64,000 nucleotides of DNA from Conus ventricosus (taxonomy: Eukaryota > Mollusca > Gastropoda > Neogastropoda > Conidae): assembly GCA_018398815.1 (NCBI GenBank), contig CM031601.1, positions 36,753,113 to 36,817,112 of the forward strand. Reading direction: 5' to 3'. A program made the position numbers and the translations under genes. This document shows, one piece after another, positions 22,721 through 34,499 of the stretch (its first letter is position 1; each line of letters starts with the position of its first letter). The notes beneath the pieces are model-generated. The model was not told the DNA's origin and ran no database searches. It saw nothing but the letters and a program-made list of their open reading frames with translations.

Positions 22721-23130
22721 GTTGATTGAGGAACAGGATGTTTACACCGGCTTCTTCCCAGGCGGAAGTAGTGTGGGCGTCACGTCACGTGATGGTCTTA
22801 TTACTGCATTAGCCACAAAAAAAATCTCGGCCTGGCAGAGCTGATTAACTGCCGTGGAATGCTATGGTCTGACATGGTAAAGTATATGACGCCAAAACAA
22901 CTGTCTCCAACTGTCCATTCTATCTATCAGTCAGATCAAAACAAAGAGCAAAAAACAACATAAAACAGTCTAGTATGAACTTTTGAGAAAGCACGATTTT
23001 CTGATAATTTTCTGGACCAAAACCAAACGGGAGAATTTTCTAGATCAGTAAATAAAAAAGAATTTTTCTTCATCAAAGTTCAAAATGGACAATTTTCTAG
23101 GTCAGAGACCACTGTGGACAAATTTCAAAG

Positions 23131-24014
23131 GTAAGATAAGATAAGATAAGATAATGTTGCTTATAGCCCAGCCGACCGCAAAGGGCCACATCAGGGCTGT
23201 CACCACGTTAAAATCAACGCACCAGTCATTAAAAAAAAAAAAAAAAAAACCAACTTTCACACATCTCGTTAAATGACACCGTCTACTAACGCACCAGAAA
23301 CTTTGTTAAAAATCTTTCTTCCGTAAAATCTTAAATCAGATGAAAAATGTTAATCTCTCTCAAAAACTCAAGGATCACATCAGGCGGGACATCCCTGAAC
23401 AGGATCTTCATGGACTCCGCTGTAAAATGTTTGTGTCTCACATCGTGCAAGTCCCAACACTCTAAAAGAACATGTTTCATTGTGAGTGGCGCATGACATG
23501 GAATACACCACGGAGCTTCTTCACTCTTTAAAAGGTAAGAATGGGTAAAATACGAATGGCAGTGTGCAGCCGGCACAGAACCGTTTCCTCTTTACGACCT
23601 CCCGACGTAGATGGAGTAAGTCCTTAAGGTTTGGACGGATCTGAAAGAGTTTGTTACTCGTCTGTGTGTTCCAATCCTCCTGCCAGAGGTCTCTCACATA
23701 ATCGTTAATTTTGGGTTTCACATCCGAGCAGGGGATATAAACGTTGGACAGTTTCTCTCTTGTGGCGTTCTTGGCTAAACGATCAACCATTTCGTTCCCG
23801 CCGATGCCAACATGACCAGGAACCCAAGCAAGATAATGTTGTAACCGTCCACCTTCAACTTGCTAAAAAGTTTTAAAAAAAGTAAAAGTTCTGGATGCTG
23901 AAGGTTTGCGGCCAGCTATGGCCTCCAAAGCTGACAGCAAATCCGACAGAACCAGAAAGTCCCTCTTCGAAGAATGCGAGATTATCTTCAAAGCCAAAAC
24001 CAGAGCAGTAAGTT
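23131..24014 (-). mobile_element. LINE copy B, 3' part (interrupted by copy C)
   Basis: The 3' end at 23131 has GTAAG then ATAAG pentamers, the shared 3' block, an A-run, the C-terminal CCHC region (CIPCHAPLTMKHVLLEC) and most of RNase H. At 24014 it is cut by copy C and resumes at 30013 without loss except for the 12-bp duplication. Confidence 0.93.
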
Positions 24015-24107
24015 AAGATAAGATAAGATAATGTTGCTTATAGCCCAGCCGACCGCAAAGGGCCATATCAGGGCTGTCACCACGTTAGAATCAACTCACC
24101 AGTCATA

Positions 24108-24154
<47 letters not shown>

Positions 24155-24236
24155 ACTTTCATACATCTCATTAAATGACATCGTCTACAAAACGCACCAG
24201 AAACTTTGTTAAAAATCTTTCTTCCGTAAAATCTTA

Positions 24237-27200
24237 AATCAGATGAAAAATGTTAATCTCTCTCAAAAACTCAAGGATCACATCAGGCGGGACATCCCTG
24301 AACAGGATCTTCATGGACTCCGCTGTAAAATGTTTGTGTCTCACATCGTGCAAGTCCCAACACTCTAAAAGAACATGTTTCATTGTGAGTGGCGCATGAC
24401 ATGGAATGCACCACGGAGCTTCTTCACTCTTTAAAGGTAAGCATGGTAAAATACGAATGGCCGGTGTGCAGCCGGCACAGAACCGTTTCCTCTTTACGAC
24501 CACCCGACGTAGATGGGAGGAAGTCTTTAAGGTTTGGACGGATCTGAAAGAGTTTGTTATTCGTCTGTGTGTTCCAATCCTCCTGCCAGAGGTCTCTCAC
24601 ATAATCGTTAATTTTGGGTTTCACATCTGAGCAGGGGATATAAGTGTTGGACAGTTTCTCTCTTGTGGCGTTCTTGGCTAAACGATCAACCATTTCGTTC
24701 CCGCCGATGCCAACATGGCCAGGAACCCAAGCAAGAGTAATGTTGTAACCGTCCGCCTTCAACTTGCTAAAAAGTTCAAAAAAAAGTAAAAGTTCTGGAT
24801 GCTGAAGGGTTGCGGCCAGCTATGGCCTCCAAAGCTGACAGCGAATCCGACAGAACCAGAAAGTCCCTCCTCGAAGAATGGGAGATTATCTTCAAAGCCA
24901 GTACTAGAGCAGTAAGTTCAGCAGAATAGACAGAAGCATCTGAATGTATATGTTCCAACAATATCTGAGAAGGAGCCCCAGGGCAGTAGGCTGCACAGGC
25001 CACTCCATCCTCAGACTTGGAACCGTCAGTGAAAACTTTTGATAGGATGGGAATTTGGAACAGAGCTCGGCATACAAAGCCTTGTACGCCAGAGAGCTGG
25101 TAGACTCCTTACGGAAAGCTGCGAGATCAAAACGAATCTCTGGTGTGAAAAAGGTCCATGGAGGTTGATCCGGAAACTTGGAAAAATCGGAAACTACTCC
25201 CAGGTCTATACCTGCATTCCGCACGTGAGGCTGCATACGAAGCCCAAACGGCGGAATACATTTCGGGTTATTTTCAAACTTACTTGGAACGGAGGGTCAA
25301 AAACACAGTCATAGGCAGGATTCTGCGGTTCTGGAGAACAGTCGGATGTAATAATTCAAAGACAGTTTCAGCCTGCGATTGGACAGTGAAGGTTCACCTG
25401 CCTCTGCGTACAGGCTGTACACAGGGGTGGTGCGGAACGCTCCAAGACAGAGACGAAGCCCTTGATGGTGGATAGGGTCCAAGAGTTTGAGGTAAGATGA
25501 TCTTGCGGAGCCGTACACAGCACAACCGTAGTCCAGTTTAGAACGGACCAGGGCTCTGTAGAGGTGCAACAAAGTTTTCTTATCAGCGCCCCAGTCGTGT
25601 GTGCTACGACCCGCAGAATATTCAGTGCCTTTTGGCAAGCAGTTTTGAGGTTTTTAATATGGCTGAGAAAGTTAAGTTTTTGGTCAAAATGACTCCCAGA
25701 AATTTGGCCTCTTTAACAGCTGGAATGGGAGATTTCCCTACTTGAAGTTCCGGATCTGGAAAAAACTGACGGAAATTATGGAAGTGAATACACTGGGTTT
25801 TTTGTAGCAGAAAAGGTGAAACCGTTTTCATCCGCCCCCACCGATGGATTTTATCTACGCAAAGCTGGAGCCTGCGCTGGACACTCGGGTACAGGCTTCC
25901 AGTTGCGTAGACAGCAAAATCATCCACAAACAATGAGCAGTCTGAACCCTGCTGAACTGATTGAACAATGTTGTTGATCTTAATACTAAAGAGGGCAGGA
26001 GATAGTATGCTCCCCTGTGGAACACCCAACTCCTGCTCGTGGACATCAGAGAGAGTGGTGCCAACCCGGACCTGAAAACTGTCGTTCTGCCCCAAAAAAT
26101 TTTGAATAAAAAGCGGAAGATGACCACGAAAACCCAGATCGTGGAGATCATGAAGTATCCCCGACTTCCAGGTGGTATCGTAGGCCTTCTCCAAGTCAAA
26201 GAAAATTGCCACTGCATGCTGTCTGTTTAAAAAAGCGTTTCTAAGTGTAGATTCCAGACGAATCAAATGGTCAACTGTACTACGATGTTTGCGGAAACCA
26301 CACTGTTCTTTCGCCAAAAGGCCATCGGTTTCGAGTTTCCACATGAGCCTAGCATTGACCATTTTTTCCATCAATTTACAGACACAGCTGGTCAAAGCTA
26401 TGGGACGGTAGTTATATGGATTAGAAAGATCTTTTCCAGGTTTGGGGATGGGAATAATGAGGGCTGTCCGCCAAGAGGGTGGAAAGCAACCTGTAGTCCA
26501 CACGTGGTTGTATACCTGTAAACAGGATGTTCAGACCTTCTTGCGGAAGATGTTTCAATAGTTGATAATGTATGTCATCTATACCTGGAGAGGAATCGCT
26601 GCAAGAGAGTAAGGCAGATTTCAGCTCGTTTAATGTAAAAGGAAGATTGTAGTCTTCCATGTTGTCGGATGAAAAGTTGCAGGGAGATTTTTCTTTTAGG
26701 GCTTTGTGTTTGACAAAAGTGACTGATTTATTAGAAGAGGAGGAATTCTTTTCAATGGTTGAAGCAAGCAGATTAGCAACTGCTTTCTTTTCTGTTATTA
26801 AAGAATCCGAAAACTTGAGATGGTTCACAGTGGGACAGGTGTTCTTCCCTTTGATTTTCTTAATGATGTTCCACACTTTTTTCTTAGAAGTTTTTGATGT
26901 CAGCCTGGAGCAGAAGCTTCTCCAGGACCGACGTTTACTGATTTTAAAAGGTGTGTCTTGATTTAGCACGGAGTTTCTGATGGGCTCGAGCGTTGGGACC
27001 CGAAGGTCGTTGGTATACCTGACGCTGAGCCCGTTTTCTAACTTTGGAAATTTGTTGGCATTCTGAATCGAACCAGGGTGTTTTGGGCATTTGAAGTTTA
27101 TCGGAAGACACTGGAATACAGGCTTTAGCACATTTGATCATAGTGTTGGTCAGAGATTCTGCTGGGTCTGGACTCTGAAAAAAATCAGTGTCCTGGAATT

Positions 27201-27938
27201 CTTTTGAAATAGTGGCTGCAAATAGATCCCAGTTTGCTTTTTTATAATTGAGATGTTGAGAGACAGAGACGTGTTCAGTTACTACAGGTTGTAGAAGGAC
27301 AGGGGAAATGGTCACTTCCGTGCAGATCGTCATGGACAGACCACTCATAGTCCAGGACCAGCGAGGGGTCACAAACCGACAAATCTAAACACGAAAGTGA
27401 ACCTGTGGAAGAGTGGAGGTAAGTTGCAGATCCGTCGTTCAGACAACACAAATCCAAATCCGAAAGGACATCCTCAATCAGCAGACCTCTGGATGACGAA
27501 CCGGTACTACCCCAAAGAGGGTTGTGACCGTTAAAGTCACCCAACAGCAAAAAAGGTCGAGGAAGTTCCCCTAACAGAAATGACAAGGTCCTGACGACAA
27601 ACCGGGACAGATGGAGGTAGATAAAGAGAACAGATTGTCACAGTCTTGTGGAGAGTGACTCTCGCAGCGACAGCCTGAAGGGAGGTAGACAGGTTACAGG
27701 ACTATACAACAAAGTTTTTGTGTAGGAGAAGGGCAACACCGCCCGACAGTCCCAACGTGGATGGTTGTGCAGGTTTCGAAAGAATATTAAAGCCAGAAAG
27801 AGTAAAGGTCTTCTGGCTTTGAATTTGAGTTTCTTGAAGAGCCACGACAGAAGGTTTTAGAGACTGACACAGAAGCTGCAGCTCCTCGAAGTTGGAATTT
27901 AGCCCACGGATATTCCAATGGAATATTGTATTATCCAT
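24237..27938 (-). pseudogene. ORF2 of LINE copy C (endonuclease, RT, RNase H; frameshifted)
   Basis: Domain order from high to low coordinate: APE endonuclease from MDNTIFHWNIRGLNSNFEE at 27938, with VALQETQIQ and the SDHFP motif near 27300. Reverse transcriptase at 26503-25622, open over 293 codons, with PYNYRPIALTSC, FFDLEKAYDTTW, GVPQGSILSPALF and SLFVDDFAVY. Connection and RNase H at 25640-24760, with FTDGSK-like, SAELTALVLAL and LSDSLSALEAI motifs and AWVPGHVGIGGNEMVDRLA. C-terminal zinc motif C-x2-C-x7-H-x4-C near 24400. The order and motifs place it in the I superfamily, closest to Nimb elements by my recollection. At least six frame changes make it non-functional. Confidence 0.92.
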
Positions 27939-27961
27939 GGTGCAGAGGGCGAAAAGGAGAG

Positions 27962-29300
27962 AGATCAGGTCATCTCCTCCTCAACATCTGCTGCTAAAGC
28001 TGTAAATTTGTTGCTTAATTTCACTGGACTATCTGCAGACCTGCTGGCAGACTTGCCAACAGGTGAAGTAGGTCTGGGTTTGGGAGACGGTGGAGGTTTC
28101 TTCCTTATCTCCACCATCTCCACACTGGGTTGAACTCCCTTGCCCGCACGGGCACTGGACAGAGGAGTTCGAGGTAGGGGTGTGGTTTTTTTATCTGCCC
28201 AGCAGCAGATGTTTGTAGATGCTGGGCAGTCTGAGGGGTGGCGGTATTTTTTGCCTCCACCAGGGGCAGTCACTTGGTTGGGAAGGTGGTGGACTTGCTA
28301 CCACCAGAACTGACAGATCTTACTTGCAATGTTTTCGAAAACGTAAAGTTATCAGTCTGACAGCAGACTGACCGAGTTGAAAACTGTAGGAACTTTCTTT
28401 ACGGCCGAAGCATACGAAGAAGCTGTCGGCGACTGACTGCCCACAACCTGCTTGCGGGCTTCAAAAAAGGAAAATTTTCTTTTTAGTCTTTAGTCTTTGA
28501 ATTGCGGATTCCTGAATCCAAAGAGGACAGTTTCTGATGAGGAGGGATGGTCGCCACCGCAGTTAGCACAATGTGCCGGATCTTGACACGGCCCATCATG
28601 GGTTGCCTTGCAGCAAAAAACCGCATACCTCTTGCCCTGAACAGCGGTCCCTGACATGGCCAAACTTCTGGCACCTGAAGCACCTCAATGGGGATGGCAC
28701 ATAGAGCTGAACATGAACATTTAGGTAACCAACCTTGATGACCGGAGGCAGCACAGGGTTGCAGAAGGTCAGAAAAAAGGGTGTTGGTGGCCACTCTCTC
28801 TGAACCCTTCTTTATCGTCACCCTGCGCACCTCCGTCACACCCTGGGACGCCAGCTCCGTTTTTATTTCCGCCTCTGAAACACCCGCCAGATCTCTGCAT
28901 CTAATCACACCTTTGGATGAATTTAATTTCTTATGGGGAGTCACCCTGATCTCCCTATCCACAAGCTTTTTTGCCTTCTGCAGCTGTTCGGATTGCTTCT
29001 GTGATCGACATTGAAGAAGAAACGAACCATTCCTCAACCGTTTTATGGACCTAGGTTCACCTGCTATACCATGAAAGCCCTTTTGGACAGCAAAAGGGCT
29101 CAGAGCTGAAAGGGGTCTTTCCTGCTCTGTCCCTTCCACCACGAGCCAGGAAGCCCAGAAACCTGTCCTCTGTCTTACCTCACTGTCAGAATCACTGTCT
29201 GTTTCTAATTCCCCTGAAATAGGGGATACTGCCTTCCTCTTCCTTTTGGGGGGGTAGTTTTTTAATGAAGTCATATTTAGTTTATTGTGATTCATCTCTC
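27962..29300 (-). pseudogene. ORF1 (Gag-like) of LINE copy C, frameshifted
   Basis: Starts near 29300 with MNHNKLNM, then a basic stretch (PPKRKRKAVSP) and an acidic one (ETDSDSDSEV), then an RNA-binding region (WASWLVVEGTEQERPLSALS, FLLQCRSQKQSEQL, RVTPHKKLNSSKGVI, VTEVRRVTIKKGSERVATN). A frame change follows after NTLF, so the three zinc knuckles are out of frame with the start. A second open piece (28273-27965), PPSPKPRPTSPVGKSASR to EEEMT, is the C-terminus. ORF2 begins about 25 nt downstream of the ORF1 stop. Confidence 0.88.
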
Positions 29301-30012
29301 CCTTACCCCACCCACCTTGGAGTCCAACTAAGGGGCCAGGGCCAAGAAACCAATGTCTTGACCCTTCCAGGCTTCGGGAGAGACATACGACAAGCAGAAG
29401 CAACCAACCCTATCCCCCCTGATCATGCTCAACTCCCGGGAACAGAGAGCTGAGCACTGCAGGGGTTTACTTGGCCAGCTGGGGAACTGCCCGTCTTGAC
29501 CCAACCCCAAGAAGGGGAGCCGATTAGTACACCCGGGCCAAAGTGTACTCCCGTCTAGGAGAGGTCCGAGCCAAAGTGATGTGTTGAGAGCGCTGGCCCT
29601 CTCAATCACCAGGATCTCATTCCCCTCCGACACAGGTCGCACCGCACGGCAAACGCGGCGGATCTTAAGGAGACCACAGAGAGAAAAGGAGTGTGGAAAA
29701 GAAGACTTGAAGGGGAGACGAAGATAGAAAAGGGCCAAATAAGGGAGGCAGAAAACAAGAAAAGGAGAAAGGCGGGTTACTGTTAGTCAGGATCCTCACC
29801 CTTAGCCTATCTGACATGGGAAGCCCTACCAGGGGCATCAACTCCTTACCACGTTACGCTTAGGCCAAACAGCATCTGCACCTCTCAGGCCTAGAAGCAG
29901 TGTGAAAAAAAACAGCCTATCTCCAAGTATTGATGCCCCCGCCAGCAAAGCCTAAGGGATCACTGGACCACGCAAACCCTCCGACCACGACAAGGTCGCA
30001 ACCCCCGGAGGG

Positions 30013-33000
30013 GAGCAGTAAGTTCAGCAGAATAGACATAAGCATCTGAATGAATATGTTCCAACAGTATCTGAGAGGAGCCCCAGGGCAATAGGCTGCA
30101 CAGGCCACTCCATCTTCAGACTTGGAACCGTCAGTGAAAACTTTTGACAGGATGGGAATTTGGAACAGAGCTCAGCATACAATGCCTTGTACGCCAGAGA
30201 GCTGGTAGACTCTTTGTGAAAAAGGTCCACGGAGGCTGATCCGGAAACTTGGAAAAATCAGATACTACACCTAGGTCTAGACCTGCATTCCGCACGTGAG
30301 GCCGCATACGAAGACCAAACGGCGGAATACATTTCGGGTTGTTTTCAAACTTACTTTGGAACGGAGGGTCAAAGACACAGTCATAGGCAGGATTCTGCGG
30401 TTCTGAGAACAGTCGGATATAATAATTCAAAGACAGTTTCAGCCTGCGGTTGGACAGTGAAGGTTCACCCGCCTCTGCGTACAGGCTGTACACAGGGGTG
30501 GTGCGGAACGCTCCAAGACAGAGACGAAGCCCTTGATGGTGGATAGGTCCAAGAGTTTGAGGTAAGATGATCTTGCGGAGCCGTACACAGCACAACCGTA
30601 GTCCAGTTTGGAACGGACCATGGCTCTGTAGAGGTGCAACAAAGTTTTCTTATCAGCGCCCCAGTCGGTGTGCGCTACGGTCACAAACCGACAAATCTAA
30701 ACACGAAAGTGAACCTGTGGAAGAGTGGAGGTAAGTTGCAGATCCGTCGTTCAGACAACACAAATTCAAATCCGAAAGGACATCCTCAATTAGCAGACCT
30801 CTGGATGACGAACTGACACTACCCCAAAGAGGATTGTGACCGTTAAAGTCACCCAACAGCAAAAAAGGTCGAGGAAGTTCTCCTATCAGACTGACAAGGT
30901 CCTGACGACAAACCGGGACAGAAGGTGGGAGATAAAGGGAACAGATTGTCACAGTCTTGTGGAGGGTGACTCTCGCAGCTACAGCCTGAAGGGAGGTAGA
31001 CAGAGCGACAGGACTATACAACAGAGTTTTATGTAGGAGAAGGGCAACACCGCACGACAGTCCCAACGTGGATGGTTGTGCAGGTTTTGAAAGATATTAA
31101 AGCCAGAAAGAGTAAAGGTCTTCTGGCTTTGAATTTGAGTTTCCTGAAGAGCCACGACGGAAGGTTTTATAGATTGGCACAAAAGCTGCAGCTCCTCGAA
31201 GTTGGAATTTAGTCCACGGATATTCCAATGGAATATTGTACTATCCATGGTGCAGAGGGCGAAAAGGAGAGAGATTAGGTCATCTCCACATCAACTTCTG
31301 CTTCCAATGGAGTGAATTTATTTTTTAGTTTCACTGGACTATGCTGGTCTTCAGACCTGCTGGCAGACTTGCCAACAGGTGAAGAAGGTCTGGGTTTGGG
31401 AGATGGTGGAGGTTTCTTCCTCATCTCCACCATCTCTACACTGGGTGGAACTCCCTTGCCCGCACGGGCACTGGACAGAGGAGTTCGAGGCGGGATTGCT
31501 GGTTTTTTAATCTGCCCAGCAGCAGATGTTGTAGACTGCTGGGCAGTCTGAGGGGTGGCGGATTTTTTTGCCTCCACCAGGGGCAGTCACTTTGGGTTGG
31601 AAGGTGGTGGACCTGCTTCCACCAGAGTTGACAGTTCTTCCTTGCAGTGTCTTCGAAAACGTAAAGTCATCAGTCTGACAGCAGACTGACCGAGTGTGAA
31701 CTGTGGGAACTTTCTTTACAGCCGAAGCATAGGAAGAGGCTGTCGGCGTCTGACTGCCCAGAACCTGCTTGCGGGCCTCAAAAAAGGAAATTTTCTTTTC
31801 AGTTTTTATTCTTTGAATGGCGGATTCCTGAATCCAAAGAGGACAGTTTCTTGAAGAGGAGGGATGGTCGCCACCGCAGTTAGCACAATGTGCCGGATCT
31901 TGACACGGCCCATCATGGGTTGCCTTGCAGCAAACACCGCACACCTCCTGCCAAGAACAGCGGTCCCTGACATGGCCAAACCTCTGGCACTTGAAGCACC
32001 TCAACGGGGACGGAACATATAACTGAACCCGGACATTCAGGTAGCCGACTTTGATGACCGGAGGCAGCACACGGTTGCAGAATGTCAGAAAGAGGGTGTT
32101 GGTGGCCACTCTTTCCGCACCCTTCTTTATCGTCACCCTGCGCACCTCCGTCACACCCTGGGACGCCAGTTCCGTCTTAATTTCTGCCTCTGAGACACCT
32201 GTTAACTCTCGACAGCGAATCACACCTTTCGACGAATTCAACTGTTTGTGGGGAGTCACCCTGATCTCCCTGTCCACTAGTTTTGTTGCCTTTAGCAGCT
32301 GTTCAGATTGTTTTTGTGATTTACATTGAATAAGAAACGAGCCATTCCTCAACCTCTTGATGGACCGAGGGTCACCTGCTATACCTTGAAAGCCCTTTTG
32401 GATAGCAAAAGGGCTCAGAGCTGAAAGGGGTCTTTCCTGCTCCGTCCCTTCCATCACAAGCCAGGAAGCCCAGAAACCTGACTTCTGTCGTACCTCAGTA
32501 TCTGAATCACTGTCAGAATTGAAATCCCTGAAATAGGGGATGCTGCCTTCCTCTTCTTTTGGGGGGATATTTTTTGAGAAAGCCATATTGAGTTTATTGT
32601 GTTTCATCCCTCCCTTACCCACCCACCTTGGAGTCCAACTAAGGGGCCAGGGCCAAGAAACCAATGTCTTGACCCCTTCCAGGCTTTGGGAGAGACATAC
32701 GACAAACAGAAGCCACCAACCCTATCCCCCCTGATCATGCTCAACTCTCGGGAACAGAGAGCTGAGCACTGCAGGGGTTCACTTGGCCAGTAGGTGGACT
32801 GTCCGTCTTGACCCAGCCCCAAGAAGGGGAGCCGATTAGTACACCCGGGCCAAAGTGTACTCCCTGTCTAGGAGAGGTCCGAGCCAAAGTGATGTGTTGA
32901 GAGCGCTGGCCCTCTCAATCACCAGGATCTCATTCCCCTCCGACACAGGTCGCACCGCACGGCAAACGCGGCAGATCTTAAGGAGACCACAGAGAGAAAA

Positions 33001-33327
33001 GGAGTGTGGAAAAGAAGACTTGAAGGGGAGACGAAGATAGAAAAGGGCCAAATAAGGAAGGCAGAAAACAAGAAAAGGAGAAAGGCGGGTTACTCTTAGT
33101 CAGGATCCTCACCCTTAGCCTATCTGACATGGGAAGCCTACCAGGGGCATCAACTCCTTACCACGTTAAGCTTAGGCCAGACAGCATCTTGGCTTTTCGG
33201 ACCTAGAAGCAGCTTGAAAAAAAACCCAGCCTATCTCCAAGTATTGATGCCCCCGCCAGCAAAGCCTAAGGGATCACTGGACCACGCAAGCCCTCCGACC
33301 ACGACAAGGTCGCAACCCCGGAGGGAA
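30013..33327 (-). mobile_element. LINE copy B, 5' part, reverse transcriptase deleted
   Basis: Continues copy B after the nested insertion. RNase H and connection run to about 30679, where the sequence jumps directly to the endonuclease region (CTACGG then TCACAAACCGAC). Compared with copy C about 1.76 kb is lost, including the whole polymerase domain. The lost piece does not have GT-AG ends, so it is a deletion and not a spliced product. Endonuclease, ORF1, leader and the true 5' terminus (CCCTCCGGGG on the minus strand) follow, ending at about 33327. No convincing target-site duplication is seen. Confidence 0.92.
31275..32620 (-). pseudogene. ORF1 (Gag-like) of LINE copy B, the longest ORF1 in the window
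   Basis: Begins near 32610 with MKHNKLNMAFSKNIPPKEEE. An acidic stretch (SDSDSDTEV) and an RRM-like RNA-binding region follow. Then come three zinc knuckles: CFKCQRFGHVRDRC, CGVCCKATHDGPC and CANCGGDHPSSSRNC. A Ser/Thr-rich tail follows (SQTPTASSYASAVKKVPT). The open frame continues to a stop near 31507, and the last 100 residues (PPRTPLSSARAGKGVPPSVE to EVDVEMT) lie in another frame after one frameshift near 31570. The product would coat element RNA. The ORF1 stop and the ORF2 start (MDSTIFHWNIRG at 31248) are about 26 nt apart. Confidence 0.9.
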
Positions 33328-33752
33328 GTGTTCAAGTCTTCACTGAGTTTGAGTCTAGTTGATGAAAAGCTGCCATTAATAGAACATTGCCTGCTGCATG
33401 TACGATTGATTTCTTGCACGACTTATTGAACTGACGGTCAGCGGATTGTTTTTGTTCCAATATTCAAGGTTTGTAAATGAAAGGATCTCTTCGTTTCAAT
33501 TCCGCCTGGCGTATTTTGTCGTCTGCAAGCTGAACACTACCACAGGATCTACAACGAACTCTTACAAGCTATAGTACTGCACTTACCTTGTACTGAGGAA
33601 GTCAGCGCATTTTAGCGTGTAAAATTCACAAAAATTTTCTTGGTCAAAGAACATGGAGGAGAAATTTCTAAGTAACACAATAGTGGAGAATTTGCTTGAG
33701 ATCAAATGAGAAGGTGACTAAAACTGTATGGCCAGAGTGGTGACTGACTGAC
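33328..33752. other. Intronic stretch next to a HERC2 exon
   Basis: No gene or repeat family is recognised. The minus-strand donor of the exon lies at its right edge. Confidence 0.4.
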
Positions 33753-33844
33753 CTGGGAAGGCAGACGTCCAGCACTGACAGGTTTGTGGGTGGACCAGGC
33801 CAAACTGTGAGCTGACCCACAGGCCACACGGTTGATCTTTTTCC
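33753..33844 (-). CDS. HERC2: HERC2 internal exon (end of the third RCC1-like domain)
   Basis: A 92-nt exon. On the minus strand the acceptor is GTTTCAG and the donor is CCCAG before GTCAGT. With the G carried over from the previous exon it encodes GKKINRVACGSAHSLAWSTH then KPVSAGRLPSQ, the end of the last blade of the third RCC1-like domain and the start of the following linker. RCC1 blades fold into a seven-bladed propeller used for partner binding. The phase (enters at 1, leaves at 0) fits the neighbouring exons at 52702-52607 and 13822-13560. The identification rests on near-identity with HERC2 over the whole exon. Confidence 0.95.
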
Positions 33845-34140
33845 CTGAAACACACATCACCCAAAGTTAACACAATTTTCTTCAACTAAAAGGGCAACCA
33901 AATAAAGAAAAACTGTCTATTCTATGGCAATAGAATTCAAAATAAACAACAAAACCTGAACCATCACTGTCTTGTAGAAGAGAGGACAATGGCGGACATG
34001 GATAAATTGGACTAACAGAAGCTGTTTTGGAGTGGGCAATTGTATAAAAAGGATAGATCAGACAGGCTAGAACACAGAGCGGACAATGGCTTCATAAAGT
34101 TAAAAACAGACAGGTAGAAGCCATCACTGAAAATATGAAG
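33845..34140. other. Intronic stretch, nothing recognised
   Basis: No gene or repeat recognised. It ends at the 3' tail of LINE copy E. Confidence 0.4.
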
Positions 34141-34499
34141 GATAAGATAAGATAAGATAATGTTGCTTATAGCCCAGCCGACCGCAAAGGGCCACATCAG
34201 GGCTGTCACCCGTTAAAATCAACTCACCAGTCCAAAAAAAAACAAAAAACAAAAAACTTTCACACATCTCGTTAAATAACATCGTCTATAAACGCACCAG
34301 AAACTTTGTTAAAAATCTTTCTGCTGTAAAATCTTAAATCAGATGAAAAATGTTAATCTCTCTCAAAAACTCAAGGATCACGTCAGGCGGGACACCCCGA
34401 ACAAATCTTATGGACTCCGCTGTAAATGTTTGTGTTCACATCGTGCAAGTCCCAACACTCTAAAAAAAATGTTTCATTGGAGTGGCGCATGACTGGAAT

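Larger units (their letters stand above)
16276..22897. mobile_element. Candidate large DNA transposon, 6.6 kb, with 38-bp terminal inverted repeats
   Basis: The left end 16276-16313 and the right end 22860-22897 are inverted copies over 38 bp with one mismatch. They start TTTTGGCG and contain TTTACCATGTCAGACCATAG. The ends flank CpG-containing, ATGGCGG-rich segments on both sides (16320-17550 and 21850-22720). The centre holds a broken coding region on the minus strand. No target-site duplication is clear, because the left end abuts the MITE. No transposase is recognised, so the element is defective or of a type I do not know. Confidence 0.55.
24015..30012 (-). mobile_element. LINE copy C, complete (about 6.0 kb), nested in copy B
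   Basis: Flanked by a 12-bp target-site duplication GAGCAGTAAGTT at 24003-24014 and 30013-30024. From 3' to 5' it has ATAAG pentamers, the conserved 3' block, a 42-base A-run, ORF2, ORF1, a leader, one 341-bp 5' unit (29672-30012), and a 5' terminus reading CCCTCCGGGGGTTGCGACC on the minus strand. The same 5' terminus is seen in copies B, E, F and H, so it is the true end of the element. Both ORFs contain frameshifts. Confidence 0.95.

Noticed and set aside
31312..31551. Plus-strand open frames opposite LINE ORF1 (here and at 28781, 32051, 40222)
   Set aside because: They are antisense shadows that recur in every copy because the ORF1 codon pattern keeps the opposite frame open.
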